A stretch of DNA of 64,000 bases from Siphonodentalium dalli (taxonomy: Eukaryota; Mollusca; Scaphopoda; Gadilida; Siphonodentaliidae): assembly GCA_032622095.1 (NCBI GenBank), contig CP136064.1, forward strand, positions 247,847,827 to 247,911,826. The letters run 5' to 3'. The notes beneath the pieces were generated by a model. The model was not told the DNA's origin. It saw only the letters and a program-made list of their open reading frames with translations, and did not search any database. A program made the position numbers and the translations under genes. Below are positions 1-9,004 of the stretch, in pieces (the first letter of the stretch is position 1; each line of letters begins with the position of its first letter).

Positions 1-1240
1 GGAGAAGAATATGTATAGTTCATATAAATGAATGAGTGGGTCCGCCGTGATATGTTCACTGTCTCATATGGTTCAAATATGCACATTTCGATGTGAGAGC
101 CGAGGTCGACGTTCGAACGTCATGGGTTAATAATGCGACTATTGTCCGCGAATCACTTGACACAAGACGAACAGAAATGAAGCAGTGTCAATAATTATTT
201 TGTCCATGCATGTGTTGTTCTATTTCCACCGGGTATATATATACTGCATGACATCGGTGCCGAGTAGAAATGCACCAAGTTCGATATCACTTAACGAGTC
301 TATATACAAAAAGACGGCAACGCCGTATTGGTCAGTTATGTAATCCAGAAAGTCGTTCTCCAGGGAGACAGAACAGGTTGAATTACAGTAGCGAATTGCG
401 TGTATTAACTCATTGTTATTTGTATTTTTTACATGTACAACATGTCAAATTGTTACTATATGTTGTCTTGTTTAGCGACAAGGCAAGATTTCGCAGTTCT
501 TTATTGTAACGTGGGTAATCTCGCAGGATCCAACATGATGCTGGGTCTCTGTGTACAATTTTAAATACATCGAGATTTCTATCGACGGACACAGATCGGC
601 ACCATTCTCGATATGATAATTGATGTGTTACATGATATTAATACAATGTAGTTGACATCATCCATCAATTACTTGTGTTGTTGAAAAACTTACCTTGCAA
701 AATACATAGTTTTGAAGATAAAAAAAACCCCTTCAAATTATCTGTGTACTTAATTCGCATATGTATACGGTACTTTAGCAGCTTGGCTAAAGTACCGGGT
801 ACTCAAGCCGGGTACTCTAGCCAGTCCGTTAAGTATTTAACCCTAATACAATGTACTGCACTAAAATTGACCAGAAGTTTGTATTTTCACAGACTAAAAT
901 AAGAACGATCTATAAATTCCATTCTATTTTTTTATATAAAATATTCATATAGTAGATATGCATTTGTATATCAATCATATTTTTTCTTGGTGTAAAAAGC
1001 GGCTTTATCTAAACAAATATAAACAACTATAATTGACGAGAACAGACTGAGACTGGTCGCGTCGTGTCTATCAATCAGGAACTTAACAATGATGTATAGA
1101 GTAGTCCCCCGTCTGTCACAAAACCAGCTGAATGTATTAAAAGCAGTCCTTTTCCGATAGAAATTGCTGAGTCGAGGATTTATGATTTATGCCAAAAGAG
1201 CTAGTGCTTGTATGTAAGATTAATATGGCATTTTCCAATT
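1..1240. other. AT-rich sequence with no supported feature
   Basis: I see no convincing gene or repeat here. A 79-codon open frame at 270-509 follows a TATA-like string near 232, but its translation resembles no family I know and it has no supporting splice or codon signal, so I do not call it. Confidence 0.4.
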
Positions 1241-1243
1241 TAT

Positions 1244-1330
1244 TATGCCCCCGATCTCCGATGGAGATTTGGGGGTATATAGTGGAGCCCTCCGTCCGTC
1301 CTTCCGTCCGTCCGCTCTCACCAGAGCGTA
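1244..1330. repeat. Palindrome-headed, CCGTCC-rich repeat end
   Basis: An imperfect palindrome (CCCCCGATCTCC followed by GGAGATTTGGGGG) is followed directly by a string of CCGTCC/TTCCGT units. It lies just ahead of the inverted repeat and the ~162 bp tandem array, so it is probably one end of the same composite repeat. Similar pyrimidine-rich, CCGCCC-rich DNA ends the array at 49.5-50.2 kb. Confidence 0.5.
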
Positions 1331-1553
1331 CTTGTGGGGTGCGATGAAATTAAAAAAAAAATTCCTAACTGTTTTATTCCACAAACATCTCCGTTATTTC
1401 GTTAATATAACATTTCTCAGATTATGTGTTTTTTCTGAAATACGTATTTAGAGAAAAAAAAAATTTAGAAAAACGTAATATTAACGAAATAACGGAGATG
1501 TTTGTAAAACAGTTTATAACACCACTATTGACCGGGTGCACCCCACAAGTCAT
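1326..1553. repeat. Inverted repeat, ~40 bp inner arms
   Basis: The inner arms at about 1366-1408 and 1473-1515 both contain AACGGAGATG or its complement and extend to an AACTGTTTTA end. The outer arms at about 1329-1343 and 1535-1550 pair CTTGTGGGGTG with CACCCCACAAG. The spacer is A/T-rich. This is a fold-back block inside the composite repeat; no coding function is visible. Confidence 0.7.
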
Positions 1554-1613
1554 GCAAACAAAAGATCGCACCTCGCAAGTACCATGTCGTGCGTATAGCC
1601 GTCCTTCCGTCCG

Positions 1614-2115
1614 TACGAACGTTTCAACTCATAACTTTGGTTTCGCTAACTCAATTCAGTTGATCTTTGGTATGCTAATAGACCAGCCGGGGGGGACAAG
1701 ATTTCCCCATAACTGCGGTTTCGTCCGCCCATTTTTTCCAGAGTTACGCCCCTTTTTTTACTTAGAAAATTGTCCGTACGAACGTTTCAACTCATAACTT
1801 TGGTTTCGCTACCTCAGTTCAGTTGATCTTTGGTATGCTAATAGACCAGCCGGGGGGGGGGACAAGATTTCCCCATAACTGCGGTTTCGCCCGCCCATTT
1901 TTTTCCAGAGTTACGCCCCTTTTTGGACTTAGAAAATTCAGTTTTCTGTGGCATACGAACGTTTCAACTCATAACTTTGGCTTCGCTAATTCAATTCAGT
2001 TGATCTTTGGTATGCCAATAGACCAGCCGGGGGGACAAGATTTCTCCATAGCCGTGGTTTCGTCCGCCCAATTTTTCCAGAGTCACGCCCCTTTTTGGAC
2101 TTTTTTTGGTTTCCA
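1614..2115. repeat. Tandem array, ~162-178 bp unit, three copies
   Basis: Units begin with TACGAACGTTTCAACTCA at 1614, 1776 and 1954. Each contains CTTTGGTATGC, GACCAGCCGG with a variable G run, and GTTACGCCCC. The third unit ends at 2115 in GTTTCCAGATGATAAC, the reverse complement of a box repeated in the 17.1 kb array, so the two arrays look related. The open frames at 1426-1797 and 1823-2128 are by-products of the repeat. Confidence 0.85.
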
Positions 2116-2519
2116 GATGATAACTTGATTTTGGATTGTTTACTCATGAATAACATAACTTTACAAAGTGCCATTTAATAAGTATTTGCACAAAAATAAG
2201 AAAAATCCTCTCTGATTGTACAGTCGGGGCGTTACCTCCGCCCAGCGGTGCGCTTGTTCTTTGTAAAAATATCGAGGACTCAGAACTAATCTCATTGACA
2301 ATATTGACTTTATACAAGGGACGCATGTGTTACATGCATTACAGTACAACGAATTGTTTTTTGAGATATATAAACCATGCAATTGTGATGATATATTGAG
2401 ATTTGTAAAATTTTGCGGTTGTTGTTTTCATCCTAATTGTTCGAAACCTGGGTTTATCGTTTTATTAAAGTATCGACGAGTGCGATTTGTGCTAAACATT
2501 TGTGTTGAGTTGTGATCAC

Positions 2520-2652
2520 CTTTTAGTTGGCGTTGGGTTGTCGTCTGTGTGTCCTGTCCTCTGTTCGTCCGCCAACAATTTACTTCGGCACACCGACATG
2601 CCACATCCCTCGTCCGATCGTCACCAAACTTCGTACGGATCTTTGAGGCGAT
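2520..2652. repeat. Left flank: fragment of the repeat hosting the retrotransposon
   Basis: The segment reads through CTTCGGCACACCGACATG and CGTACGGATCTTTGAGG. A diverged version (CTTCGGCATACCC, then ATATGGATCTTCAGAGTGACC) appears at 5826-5890 on the other side of the retrotransposon. The simplest reading is that the retrotransposon inserted into a field of these repeats. Confidence 0.6.
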
Positions 2653-2789
2653 ATAAGATAAGATAAGATAAGATAAGTTTATTGACAATTACACCCACAC
2701 GGGGCCGATGTCACAACATAAATAACAATAAATATATATATGATACAATAAGTATACACAATTGTAATCAGAATTAAAATGGAAAAAAT

Positions 2790-3793
2790 TCATGTTTGTT
2801 GTTGAAAATCTGGTGTTTCAGACCTTTTGTGGAAAAAGAGACGGACCATGTTACAGATGATATTGCACGTTTCTGTTTTGTCATTTCGAAGTATGAAAAT
2901 GAATTTTTGGGCATCAGTCATATTAATAAACTTGTGATTTACTTTATTTATTTCGTCAAAGAAACGGAGACGAATGCTTTTGTAAATAGGACATTTTAAA
3001 ATAAAATGTTCCTCGGTTTCCGTTTCCAATCCACACTTTCTGCATATTCTCTTGTCTACAGGAATCTTCGGTTGTTTATGGCGCCCTTTTTCAATTTCTA
3101 GAGTATGATTGCTAATCCGCAATTTGCTGAAGATCTTTCTTACTTCGATATTTTTTACTATGTCCAAATATGGCTCCAATCGGTAATCACTTATTATTTC
3201 TCTATACACCCTCAATTTGTTCTTACCTGATGGTTTTTCATCATTATATATATCTCTTCTGAAACACGACACATGGTCAACCTTGAAACTATCACAAATA
3301 GTGTGTTAATTTTCTTCAAATACTGATCAGTTTTATCAATAATTTCCGTGAGTTTTGGAATGTCAAAGTTAAAGGACCACTTACTTGGGATTATGCGGTC
3401 ATCGGACATTGTGGCTAATTTATGAACGAGGGAATGTTTGTCTGCAGTCGATATTTTTAACGCATATTTAGTAGCACGAGATAATGCTTCATAAACAACG
3501 GGGTATCTACCAAGCTCAGCACGTACCGCGTGATTTGATGCTTTCCTGTTTACTCCAAGTGCTCGTTTGCAAAAATTGAGATGAGACGATTCACATGGCG
3601 CAGTATCTATATTGTTGAGGTTGATATCAGAGGCCCATATTTCGCAACCATATAGTGTAATGGGTTTAATGGGTTTATCATACAGTTTGATCCACAGATT
3701 AATTGAGAATATATCGTGTTGTTGTAGTGACCTAACAAGCAAATAGAGTGCCTTCATGCCCTTGTTGCTTACTTCATTTTGTGCTTTTCTCAA
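2790..3793 (-). pseudogene. Retrotransposon C-terminal region with CCHC knuckle
   Basis: Two open stretches (3212-3793 and 2790-3272) overlap in different frames, which marks another frameshift. The first contains ITLYGCEIW, typical downstream of LINE RT domains. The second contains CRKCGLETETEEHFILKC, a Cys-x2-Cys-x8-His-x4-Cys pattern thought to bind nucleic acid. The protein ends about 110 bases before the AAGAT tail, leaving a short 3' UTR. Confidence 0.8.
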
Positions 3794-3800
3794 TGACCCA

Positions 3801-4816
3801 TTAGCACATGCAGAATCTAATGCCTAAATATGTGTACTCATCAACAAGTGCAATGGGAAGATTGCCAATCTTGAACGAGGGAAATTTTAGAGTTTTTCTT
3901 TTTCGAAATACCATGCATTTACTTCTTTCAGTATTAATTGCAAGGTTGTTGTTATTTACATATACTTGTAACTTATTCAGGCAGTTTTGTAAGCCGTCCT
4001 GTGAGTCAGATAATAAGATAAGGTGATCAGCAAAAAGAAGATGATTGATGGCGGTGTTCCCAATATTCACTGGAAAGCATGACTGATCAAACATTTCCGA
4101 TATGTCATCTATCAAAATATTAAATAGTGTGGGAGACACAGTATATCCCTGCCTTACTCCAATAGTTGATAATTGTTTAGGTCCCACCCACCCCGTGTCC
4201 GCGTCATATAATAACTCGAATTGTACATGGACTTTAATGTGTGTAAGAGGTTACCAGTAATCCCAATGCGGTTAACTTTTTGGAAAAGTATTTCCCTATC
4301 TATGGAGTCAAATGCTTTACGGAAATCTATGAAAGCTGCGTAGAGTGGTTTGTTTGTTTTTGGTACGTAGCGATTAATGTTTTCAAAATGAAAGCACTAT
4401 CTATTGTGCTCTTGTTTTTTCGAAAACCAAATTGGTTTTCACTTATCAGATTATTTTCTTCTAAGAATTTCATTATTCTCTTATTTATAATTTTGTTATA
4501 TAATTTTCCTACTGAACTACTCAGAGCAATCGCTCGGTAATTATTGGGGTCACTCCTATCGCCTTTTTTTGTAAATTGGTTTCAGTATTGATTCGCTCCA
4601 TTTTCTTGGATACTGAGAAGACTTAAGTACAATATTGAAGAGACGTGTGACATCTTCAATAATAATAGGAACTACTGTTTTAAGTAATTCATTTCTTATA
4701 CCATCTATGCCGGGAGATTTTTTGTTCTTAATTTCTCGCAGAGCAGCGATAATTTCGCTTTGTGTTATTTTTTCATTATTAAGATTATTCGCAATCAATG
4801 GCTTATTTGTTCTCAA
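3801..4816 (-). pseudogene. Reverse transcriptase domain with damaged catalytic motif
   Basis: RT boxes read in order on the minus strand: KKSPGIDGIRNELLK (4556-4816), NNYRAIALSSSVG (about 4505-4545), FIDFRKAFDSID (motif A with its catalytic Asp, about 4300-4345), GVRQGYTVSPTLFNILID (motif B) and LLFADHLILLS (motif C). Motif C should read [FY]ADD; the second Asp is His here, which would abolish polymerisation. Motifs are split between frames, so at least one frameshift lies near 4190-4560. The thumb-side YTYLGI box follows motif C. Confidence 0.9.
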
Positions 4817-5075
4817 AGTATAAACTGTTGTATCAGTATTTTCACGACAATATAGTCCGTTGAAAAACTCGACAGCAGAGTCGGGGTTGAGGCTATCATA
4901 GTCAGATTGCTTGGTCGCTCTTATATTTTTAATAATGTTCCAATATTCACTAGGGTCACAAGTTTCCAGAGAAGTTAATTGATCCTACAACGATTGGTGA
5001 AACAACTTGCGTTTATGTTTTATTTCTCTTTTATATGATTTTTTAGCTGCATGAAAGTTGCTTACCAATAATTTG

Positions 5076-5303
5076 TCATATGGTTTTTTTTTTTTTCATA
5101 GCATGTGCAATGGTTTTCATGTCATTTTTGATGGTTTTGCATTTGTTATCAAACCATCTATTTTTCTTCTTCTGGTGTGTTTTATGACAATTAATCCGTT
5201 TCGTTGCTTTCCCGTTTATGTCAGTCAAAATTGATGAGAATTTTTCAATCGCGTTCTCAGTTCCATTTTCATTGTTTTCGTAGGTACCTAATCTAAATTG
5301 CAT
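5076..5303 (-). pseudogene. Retrotransposon linker fragment between endonuclease and RT
   Basis: A lysine- and asparagine-rich segment lies in the same frame as the endonuclease fragment. It includes KNRWFDNKCK, a motif common between the EN and RT domains of LINE-type ORF2 proteins. It ends in a poly-Lys run encoded by the T-rich tract near 5083-5096. It has no catalytic role of its own. Confidence 0.65.
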
Positions 5304-5348
5304 TAGCTTATTATGAATTTCCCTAGTACCCAGAGCTGTTTCAGCTTT

Positions 5349-5815
5349 CTAAGAACTTTCTGGGGTCCATTTCAAAGAATGTTGAACTTTAGCGTAAGTG
5401 AATTTAGTTTGTTGTTGGCGTGCATTTTTAGGAGTATATTCTATATGCAAAGCTAGTTGACTGTGATCTGAATACTCGTTCGGTGATTTGACACAAAAAT
5501 AGGTAATATCTGAGTGATATCTTTCAGACATTAGAATATAGTCAACGACACTACAACCATTATATTGGTAACTTGTGAAGTTTCCGAGAAGATCACCGGT
5601 TGTTCTTCCATTTACAATGCGCAAAGATGAAGATTTGCAAAGTGATATAAGTTGTCTACCGAATGAGTTGATTTGTCTGTCCAAATTTTCGCGGGGACAT
5701 ATGGTATCAATTATATAGTTTTCGGGTAGTGGAACATATCTGTCATTATCATCTGTAACATAGTCTGGCATTTTCCCAGTGCGCGCATTGAAGTCTCCAC
5801 TTAAAATACTCATGA
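5349..5815 (-). pseudogene. Retrotransposon endonuclease, C-terminal half (broken)
   Basis: The translation carries the conserved APE-endonuclease boxes SGDFNARTG, VVDYILMS and SDHSQLALHI. The last contains the catalytic Asp-His pair. The open frame runs to 5873, but its first ~20 residues come from the flanking repeat, so the element boundary is placed near 5815. The upstream half of the enzyme is absent and a stop at 5349 breaks the frame before the linker. Confidence 0.85.
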
Positions 5816-5825
5816 CTAAATCCTT

Positions 5826-6560
5826 CGGCATACCCTTCCACCACACCCTCAACCGATCATTACCAAACTTCATATGGATCTTCAGAGTGACCTATAAATG
5901 GACCAAATATAGTTGTTCTGAATCTCGTTCATATTGATCTTTGGGGTGACCTCTACGTGGTATGAGAGCTATCGAATCTTTTGTTAAAAAATATAGCCTC
6001 GGGCGGCCATTTTGGATTTCACATTTGATCCATCGACACATCCTGCAGCCCACATTTAGTGTATAAATGATTTGAAAATTTACAGCCATGTTTGTGGTCA
6101 CCTCTATATAAGATGAGAGCTATGAATTTGAAATTTTTTCGATGGAAAGACAGACATCTTGGATTTTACTCGGGAAGCCGAACAGCCCGCGTGTTTTTCG
6201 TCCCATTGGTGCAAAAAAATCCATACGGATCTTCGGGGTGACCTCTTGTTTTAAAGGCTGTTTCGCTGTGGTGGAGTGGTCAAAGCACAGTATAAAACTA
6301 AACTGTGTGCAATTCTAAAGCTTGAGACACCAACTTCAATTAAGGCACACTGGGTGATATGGGTCCAGACTTATACTTTCTTAGTTCCAGATATCTTCGG
6401 GGTGACCTCTTGTTTTAAAGGCTGTTTCGCTGTGGTGGAGTGGTCAAAGCACAGTATAAAACTAAACTGTGTGCAATTCTAAAGCTTGAGACACCAACTT
6501 CAATTAAGGCACACTGGGTGATATGGGTCCAGACTTATACTTTCTTAGTTCCAGATATCC
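5826..6560. repeat. Diverged ~160 bp repeats, last two copies 164 bp apart
   Basis: The boxes GATCTTCGGGGTGACCTC and GTATGAGAGCTAT recur in degraded form from 5870. The final two units (starting at 6231 and 6395) are almost identical over 164 bp. Each includes GGTGGAGTGGTCAAAGCAC and TGATATGGGTCCAGAC. The near-identity implies a recent duplication at the right end of an older array. The spacing matches the ~162 bp arrays elsewhere in the window. Confidence 0.8.
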
Positions 6561-7118
6561 AAGGCCGGGTCGAATTAAAATTAAAATTGATTGACCCAAA
6601 ATAATGGCTGCATCCTTCTATCGGATAACATAACTCTGCAATCCCTAATTAATTGACAACCATAGTTACTTCTTCGTCATCAATTAACTCCATTCATTAT
6701 AGTACTTTATCATTTTAACTTTCATTATTCTTTATCCTCTCGTTGGCTGCAATGAATAACATTTTCCAAATTTTAACCACACACAATGTCAAGTTGAGCT
6801 ACTGCGTGATTGACACATATATTAATTTATGAAGAGGTTCGGCTTGTACAGGTTGTGGCTTGTGGCTTGTGGCTTGTAGCTTGTACGGTAAACGACAGCA
6901 TACCATAACGACAATGAACGCAAACAAATATTTGCATTTATGGGGAACAGCTCGAAAACGGCAATTTCTATAAGCTTTGCTGTATAATAATGAGTGTGTG
7001 TGTCCATGTATATAACGATTTATAACGTATTATTACATAAAACAATCGAAATATTGTTGACTCCGAAATGCTTTCTCACAGCTACTGTTCCAGATACTTT
7101 TCACAACAACATTGACTT
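6561..7118. other. Unannotated spacer
   Basis: There is no gene signal. The only pattern is a short run of TGTGGCTTG repeats at about 6850-6880. Confidence 0.4.
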
Positions 7119-7349
7119 TTAACCTTTTCATGGCTGGAGCGTCCTGAAATTTTGCAGAAACCCTGTGTCAATGCATTCTCGCATATATAAGAGAATACAT
7201 TGGCCTAACAATATTTACCTTGACATTGTAAGCCAGTGTATTCTCTTATATATGTGAGGCTTACTGTGGGAGACTAGCATATACGAGAGAATGCACTGGC
7301 AAAGGTCATTAATGCAGCACCAGCGCAGCTCCCGTCATGAAAGGGTTAA
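7119..7349. mobile_element. MITE family A, copy 1 (TTAA-flanked, two hairpins)
   Basis: It starts TTAACCTTTTCATGGCTGGAG and ends CCCGTCATGAAAGGGTTAA (split here into two quotes: left TTAACCTTTTCATGG, right TCATGAAAGGGTTAA). Inside are two ~73 bp palindromes built on TGCATTCTCTTATATATG, joined by an ACAATATTTACCTTGAC linker. Terminal repeats plus TTAA fit a piggyBac-like non-autonomous element. There is no transposase. Confidence 0.85.
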
Positions 7350-8123
7350 AGTATGATTTTGTCTTATAATATGTGCAAACTGAGACCTGGATGTTTACAC
7401 ATTACCAGATGAAATCAGTCAAATCATTTCAGGTTGTCTGCCAACCATTCACTGCCCAGCTTTAATGGGAATAGTTGATCACCTCGGTGATGAATTCACC
7501 AAAAGGACTTGTCATCGGATATCCCATCATGAATTCGGCAGGAAATGAGCATGAATTGAAGTAGTTTTTCTTCTGTTCCAGATTGCATAAATGACATTAA
7601 TGGACAAATGAAACCTTGGCAAACAGGAAATATTGTGGGCAGTGCATAACTCGAAGGATCATTGCGCACAAAATAAATTAGTAATATGGTCCAACAAGCA
7701 GTGCGAACAAGCCAGATATAATGGGATATTCCATATGAATGCAACAAATTTGAGAGTAATGGTCCGTGTATACTGTCACGATACTGTGGTTATGTTCGTT
7801 CTATATGGTTCTTAATTTCCTGTGTACACTCGTAATGACACATAATAAGCGTTTACATTGAAATCTCATTAATATTGTTAATATTTGACGAAATAGTGTT
7901 GCACTTGAAAATGGGGTCTACACATAAGTCCGTACAGGAATCAGGGAGCTAAATGTGTTCCAGAGTAGGGGGGCGAGTGCACTGTGAAATGCTCCAGGTC
8001 AAGGTAACTGAAGAATGGCCTTCATCTGATACATGTGACACGTTATTAAAGGATGAATCTTGTTTATTTGATTTGTACATCATATCTAATGGTGGAATGG
8101 GTTTTTGTGAGTGAGATATTCAT
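7350..8123. other. Unannotated spacer
   Basis: It contains several short open frames on both strands (7496-7747, 7633-7815) without family resemblance. I see no repeat structure. Confidence 0.4.
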
Positions 8124-8523
8124 TTAACCCTTTACCCAACAAACCGGCCAAAACCGGCCAAATAAAGCTTCAACAGCCTAAATTATCTTGGGTCTGTCTC
8201 AATAAAACCATACAAATATGGATATCATTGGAATCGGCTCCTTGACCACATTGTGATAGTTACAGTTATGCCCTGTGCCAATGCATTCTCTTATATATGC
8301 GAGTCGACCATAGGTCGCCTCGCATATATAAGAGAATGCATTGGCCTAAAAAAAATCTTTTTTTAACACTTTCTACCATTTTTTCTTACATTCTTTAACA
8401 ATTTTATAATTTTTAATGTGTTAAACCAATGCATTCTCTTATATATGCGAGGCGACCTATGGTCGACTCGCATATATAAGAGAATGCATTGGCACAGGGC
8501 CCTTCTGTTGGGTAAAGGGTTAA
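8124..8523 (+). mobile_element. MITE family B, copy 1 (TTAA-flanked, two hairpins)
   Basis: The ends read TTAACCCTTTACCCAACA and GTTGGGTAAAGGGTTAA. A left arm (AACCGGCC repeats, then TCAACAGCCTAAA and CCTTGACCACATTGTG) precedes two hairpin cassettes with loop-proximal stems CGACC/GGTCG, separated by ~70 A/T-rich bases. The cassette is the one used by family A, but the ends differ. No coding capacity. Confidence 0.88.
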
Positions 8524-8996
8524 CTGGCTATTGTAGTTCTGGGTTTTGTTTCCAGGTAAATTTTTTCTGCCGGATAGCCCTGTCGTACACTTGGGGATTT
8601 ATTTTAAAAAGTAAACAAACGACCTATGGTTTTTCTTGCATTTTCATGATCACCGGTGTCATTCTAGCTGGGTAACCATCACTAAAGTGGCCGCCGGCTT
8701 CAATTCAGTGAATTTGGCTGAAACGTCAACACTGTTTCTATGGGAAACCATTTAGTTCAGTGATTCCTATAACGCCGGATTGGATTGCATCAGTCTAAAT
8801 ATAGCTTAATTGTCAATAGACAGGTTTAAATCGATAACTGCTATCTTCAAACGTCAATGACTGTTAGATAGATACAGACAGCTGGTTGACTGCACAGCCA
8901 GTCACATGATACTCAAACAATTTGATACCATACAAAAAGATACACTAATTGGTCAAATGATATCCAAGATGGCTGAGCCATTTGATACCTTTTTGT
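8524..8996. other. Unannotated spacer before the satellite
   Basis: No gene is visible. The segment 8910-9000 has short direct repeats of TTTGATACC leading into the satellite. Confidence 0.4.
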
Positions 8997-9004
8997 ATCA
9001 CATA

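Larger units (their letters stand above)
2653..5815 (-). mobile_element. Degenerate, 5'-truncated non-LTR (LINE-type) retrotransposon
   Basis: Minus-strand fragments in order give the C-terminal half of an APE-type endonuclease, a linker, a reverse transcriptase and a C-terminal CCHC knuckle. The 3' end is a pentanucleotide tail of AAGAT units (2653-2677 on the plus strand). The endonuclease N-terminus and any ORF1 are missing, as expected for incomplete target-primed reverse transcription. Reading frames shift at least twice and contain stops, and the RT catalytic box is damaged, so the copy is inactive. There is no RNase H and there are no LTRs. The domain order suggests a CR1/L2/Jockey-like clade, but I cannot settle the clade by eye. 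Confidence 0.9.

Noticed and set aside
270..509. Possible small coding exon behind a TATA-like box
   Set aside because: No recognisable domain, no convincing splice partners, and TATA-like strings are common in this AT-rich DNA.
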